A DNA stretch of 39,056 bases from Rhizobium leucaenae USDA 9039 (lineage in GTDB: Bacteria; Pseudomonadota; Alphaproteobacteria; Rhizobiales; Rhizobiaceae). The notes under the pieces are model-generated. The model was not told where the DNA came from, made no database searches, and saw only the letters and a program-made list of their open reading frames with translations. The position numbers and the translations under genes are program-made. The DNA is taken from contig NZ_AUFB01000034.1 of the NCBI RefSeq assembly GCF_000426285.1, forward strand, positions 1 to 39,056, read 5' to 3'. Below are positions 37,744-39,056 of this stretch, piece by piece. Numbering within the stretch: the first letter of the stretch is position 1; each line of letters begins with the position of its first letter.

Positions 37744-38918
37744 GCCCACCGTTGAAACTCGCTGTCGTCGCCGGCGAGGTCTCCGGCGATCTTCTGGGTG
37801 GCGACCTCGTCGCGGCATTGAGGCAACGTTACGACGGCGCCGTCGAGCTGATCGGTGTTGGTGGTGATGCACTGGAAGCGCAGGGCTTGCGATCGCTTTT
37901 CGATTATTCCGAACTGTCGATCATGGGTTTTGCGCAGGTCATCAAGCGCCTGCCGAAACTGCTTGCCCGCATCCGCCAGACGGCAGACGCCATCATCGCG
38001 GCCAAGCCCGATGCGCTTCTCATCATAGACAGCCCGGATTTCACCCATCGCGTCGCCAAGAAAGTACGCGCTGCGCTGCCGAACCTGCCGGTCGTCGACT
38101 ATGTCTGCCCGAGCGTATGGGCATGGAAAGAATATCGCGCGCAGAAGATGCTCGCCTATGTCGATCATGTCCTTGCTATCCTGCCCTTCGAGCCGACTGC
38201 GATGCAGCGGCTCGGGGGGCCGGCTACGACCTATGTCGGCCATCGCCTGACGGTGGAACCGAACCTGCTGGAGGTCCGTCGCCGGCGTGCGCTTCGCGCG
38301 CTCAGTGCGGTCGATGGCGAAAAGACGATCCTGTTGCTTCCCGGTTCGCGTTCCTCGGAAATCCGTCAGCTTCTGCCGGTTTTCGAGCAGGCGGTGCTGG
38401 AATTTAGCCGGCGAAACGATCGCGTTCGTTATGTACTGCCGACCGTTCCACGGCAGGAGGCCTTGGTGCGCTCGCTCCTTGAAAACTGGAGCGTCAAGCC
38501 GGATGTCTTCGTCGGCCAGGATGCCAAGTGGAATGCTTTTGCCGAAGCGGATGCGGCGATGGCGGCTTCGGGGACCGTAGTTCTGGAATTGGGGCTCGCG
38601 GGCGTTCCCGTCATCTCGACCTACAAGACCGAATGGCTTGCCCGCTTCGTGCTCTCGCGCATCAAGACCTGGACGGCGGCTCTGCCAAATTTGATTGCGG
38701 ATTATGCCGTGGTGCCCGAGCTGATCAACGACGTGCTGCGTCCCGGTCTCCTGGCGCGCTATATGGAGCGCTTGTCGAATGACACGCCGGAGCTTGCAGC
38801 CATGCTTCAGGGCTACGATCTGGTCTGGCAGCGAATGCAGACCGAAGAGCCGCCTGGCGAAAAGGCGGCGGCGATCGTTCTCGATGTCTTATCCAGGAAA
38901 AAACCCGGCCATCTCTGA
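37740..38918 (+). CDS. lpxB: Lipid-A-disaccharide synthase LpxB
   Basis: Joins lipid X and UDP-2,3-diacylglucosamine into the tetra-acylated disaccharide. The 392-residue family GT19 enzyme starts at GTG 37740, four bases inside lpxI. It has VVAGEVSGDLLGGDLV near the N-terminus, IDSPDFTHRVAKKVR, YVCPSVWAWKEYRAQKM, LLPGSRSSEIRQLLP and ASGTVVLELGLAGVPVIST. It is the last gene of the long rightward run, and its stop codon lies inside the loop of the terminator that ends the operon. Confidence 0.95.
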   Translation: MSPPLKLAVVAGEVSGDLLGGDLVAALRQRYDGAVELIGVGGDALEAQGLRSLFDYSELSIMGFAQVIKRLPKLLARIRQTADAIIAAKPDALLIIDSPDFTHRVAKKVRAALPNLPVVDYVCPSVWAWKEYRAQKMLAYVDHVLAILPFEPTAMQRLGGPATTYVGHRLTVEPNLLEVRRRRALRALSAVDGEKTILLLPGSRSSEIRQLLPVFEQAVLEFSRRNDRVRYVLPTVPRQEALVRSLLENWSVKPDVFVGQDAKWNAFAEADAAMAASGTVVLELGLAGVPVISTYKTEWLARFVLSRIKTWTAALPNLIADYAVVPELINDVLRPGLLARYMERLSNDTPELAAMLQGYDLVWQRMQTEEPPGEKAAAIVLDVLSRKKPGHL

Positions 38919-38928
38919 CCGGGTTTTT
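38899..38928 (+). terminator. Rho-independent terminator overlapping the end of lpxB
   Basis: A 10-bp stem (AAAAACCCGG at 38899-38908 with CCGGGTTTTT at 38919-38928) ends in T5. The 5' arm codes for the last lpxB residues and the TGA stop (38916-38918) is in the 10-base loop. It may also stop leftward transcripts of gltA. Confidence 0.88.
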
Positions 38929-38946
38929 GCTCTCTGACCTTTCGGC

Positions 38947-39056
38947 TTAACGCTTGGAAACCGGAACGTATTCGCGCAGCGGTGCGCCGGTATAGAGCTG
39001 GCGCGGGCGGCCGATACGCTGATCCGGATCTTCGATCATCTCGTTCCACTGGGCAA
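38947..39056 (-). CDS. gltA: Citrate synthase, C-terminal end (cut by window edge)
   Basis: The minus strand reads AQWNEMIEDPDQRIGRP, then RQLYTGAPLREYVPVSKR, then TAA at 38947-38949. This is the conserved C-terminus of hexameric-type bacterial citrate synthase, which condenses acetyl-CoA and oxaloacetate. Only 36 residues are in the window; the active site lies outside. It converges on lpxB with 28 bp between the stops, and the terminator at 38899-38928 serves the lpxB side. Confidence 0.9.
   Translation of the reverse strand, partial: AQWNEMIEDPDQRIGRPRQLYTGAPLREYVPVSKR

Overview
The window reads as chromosomal DNA of a Rhizobiaceae alphaproteobacterium, most likely Rhizobium in the broad sense. 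Reasons: an aapJQMP general amino-acid permease operon (the rhizobial Aap system), a DUF1849/EipB-type envelope protein, DUF3126 and zf-CHCC small proteins typical of alphaproteobacteria, LpxI in the lipid A pathway, and the order rpsB-tsf-pyrH-frr-uppS-cdsA-rseP-bamA-lpxD-fabZ-lpxA-lpxI-lpxB with gltA convergent at the end. Base composition is uniformly GC-rich in the core genes. No rRNA, tRNA or CRISPR array was seen.

Layout. (1) 1-1.9 kb is a small accessory patch: the 5' part of an IS481-type transposase running off the left edge, the C-terminal remnant of a tyrosine integrase directly beside the IS end, and two small possible ORFs (a lipoprotein and a one-helix membrane protein). A conserved small hypothetical gene follows. 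(2) 1.9-6.4 kb, minus strand: aapJQMP with a terminator after aapP and a strong hairpin after aapJ. (3) 6.5-12.4 kb: metC, an FAD monooxygenase, a zf-CHCC protein, an alpha/beta hydrolase, a crotonase-family protein lacking both usual catalytic glutamates, cysE and a DUF3126 protein. (4) 12.6-16.3 kb: a phasin with a repeat-flanked promoter, then clpS-clpA. (5) 16.3-19.3 kb, minus strand: a likely operon of a RidA-family protein, a glycerophosphodiester phosphodiesterase, a FemAB/GNAT-like protein and a HIT protein. (6) 19.4-24.9 kb: eipB-like gene and then a tight four-gene cassette, TelA family / substrate-binding+VWA lipoprotein / XpaC-like membrane protein / Tat-type substrate-binding-like protein. 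(7) 25-38.9 kb: the translation, envelope and lipid A superoperon described above.

How the genes work together. Region 7 joins protein synthesis (S2, EF-Ts, RRF), pyrimidine supply (UMP kinase), undecaprenyl and phospholipid precursors (UppS, CdsA), envelope proteolysis (RseP), outer-membrane protein assembly (BamA) and most of the early lipid A pathway (LpxD, LpxA, LpxI, LpxB, plus FabZ). Regions 2 and 3 serve amino-acid uptake and sulfur amino-acid metabolism. Region 4 holds the N-degron protease adaptor and ATPase.

The most unusual items are the TelA/VWA/XpaC cassette, in which the fourth protein is visibly a paralogue of the N-terminal half of the second, and an RseP whose periplasmic PDZ domain is tandemly triplicated with an exact 90-residue (270-bp) period. 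Also notable are paired TGCGTCGCA sites flanking the phasin -35 box and an 11-bp direct repeat, 21 bp apart, between tsf and pyrH.
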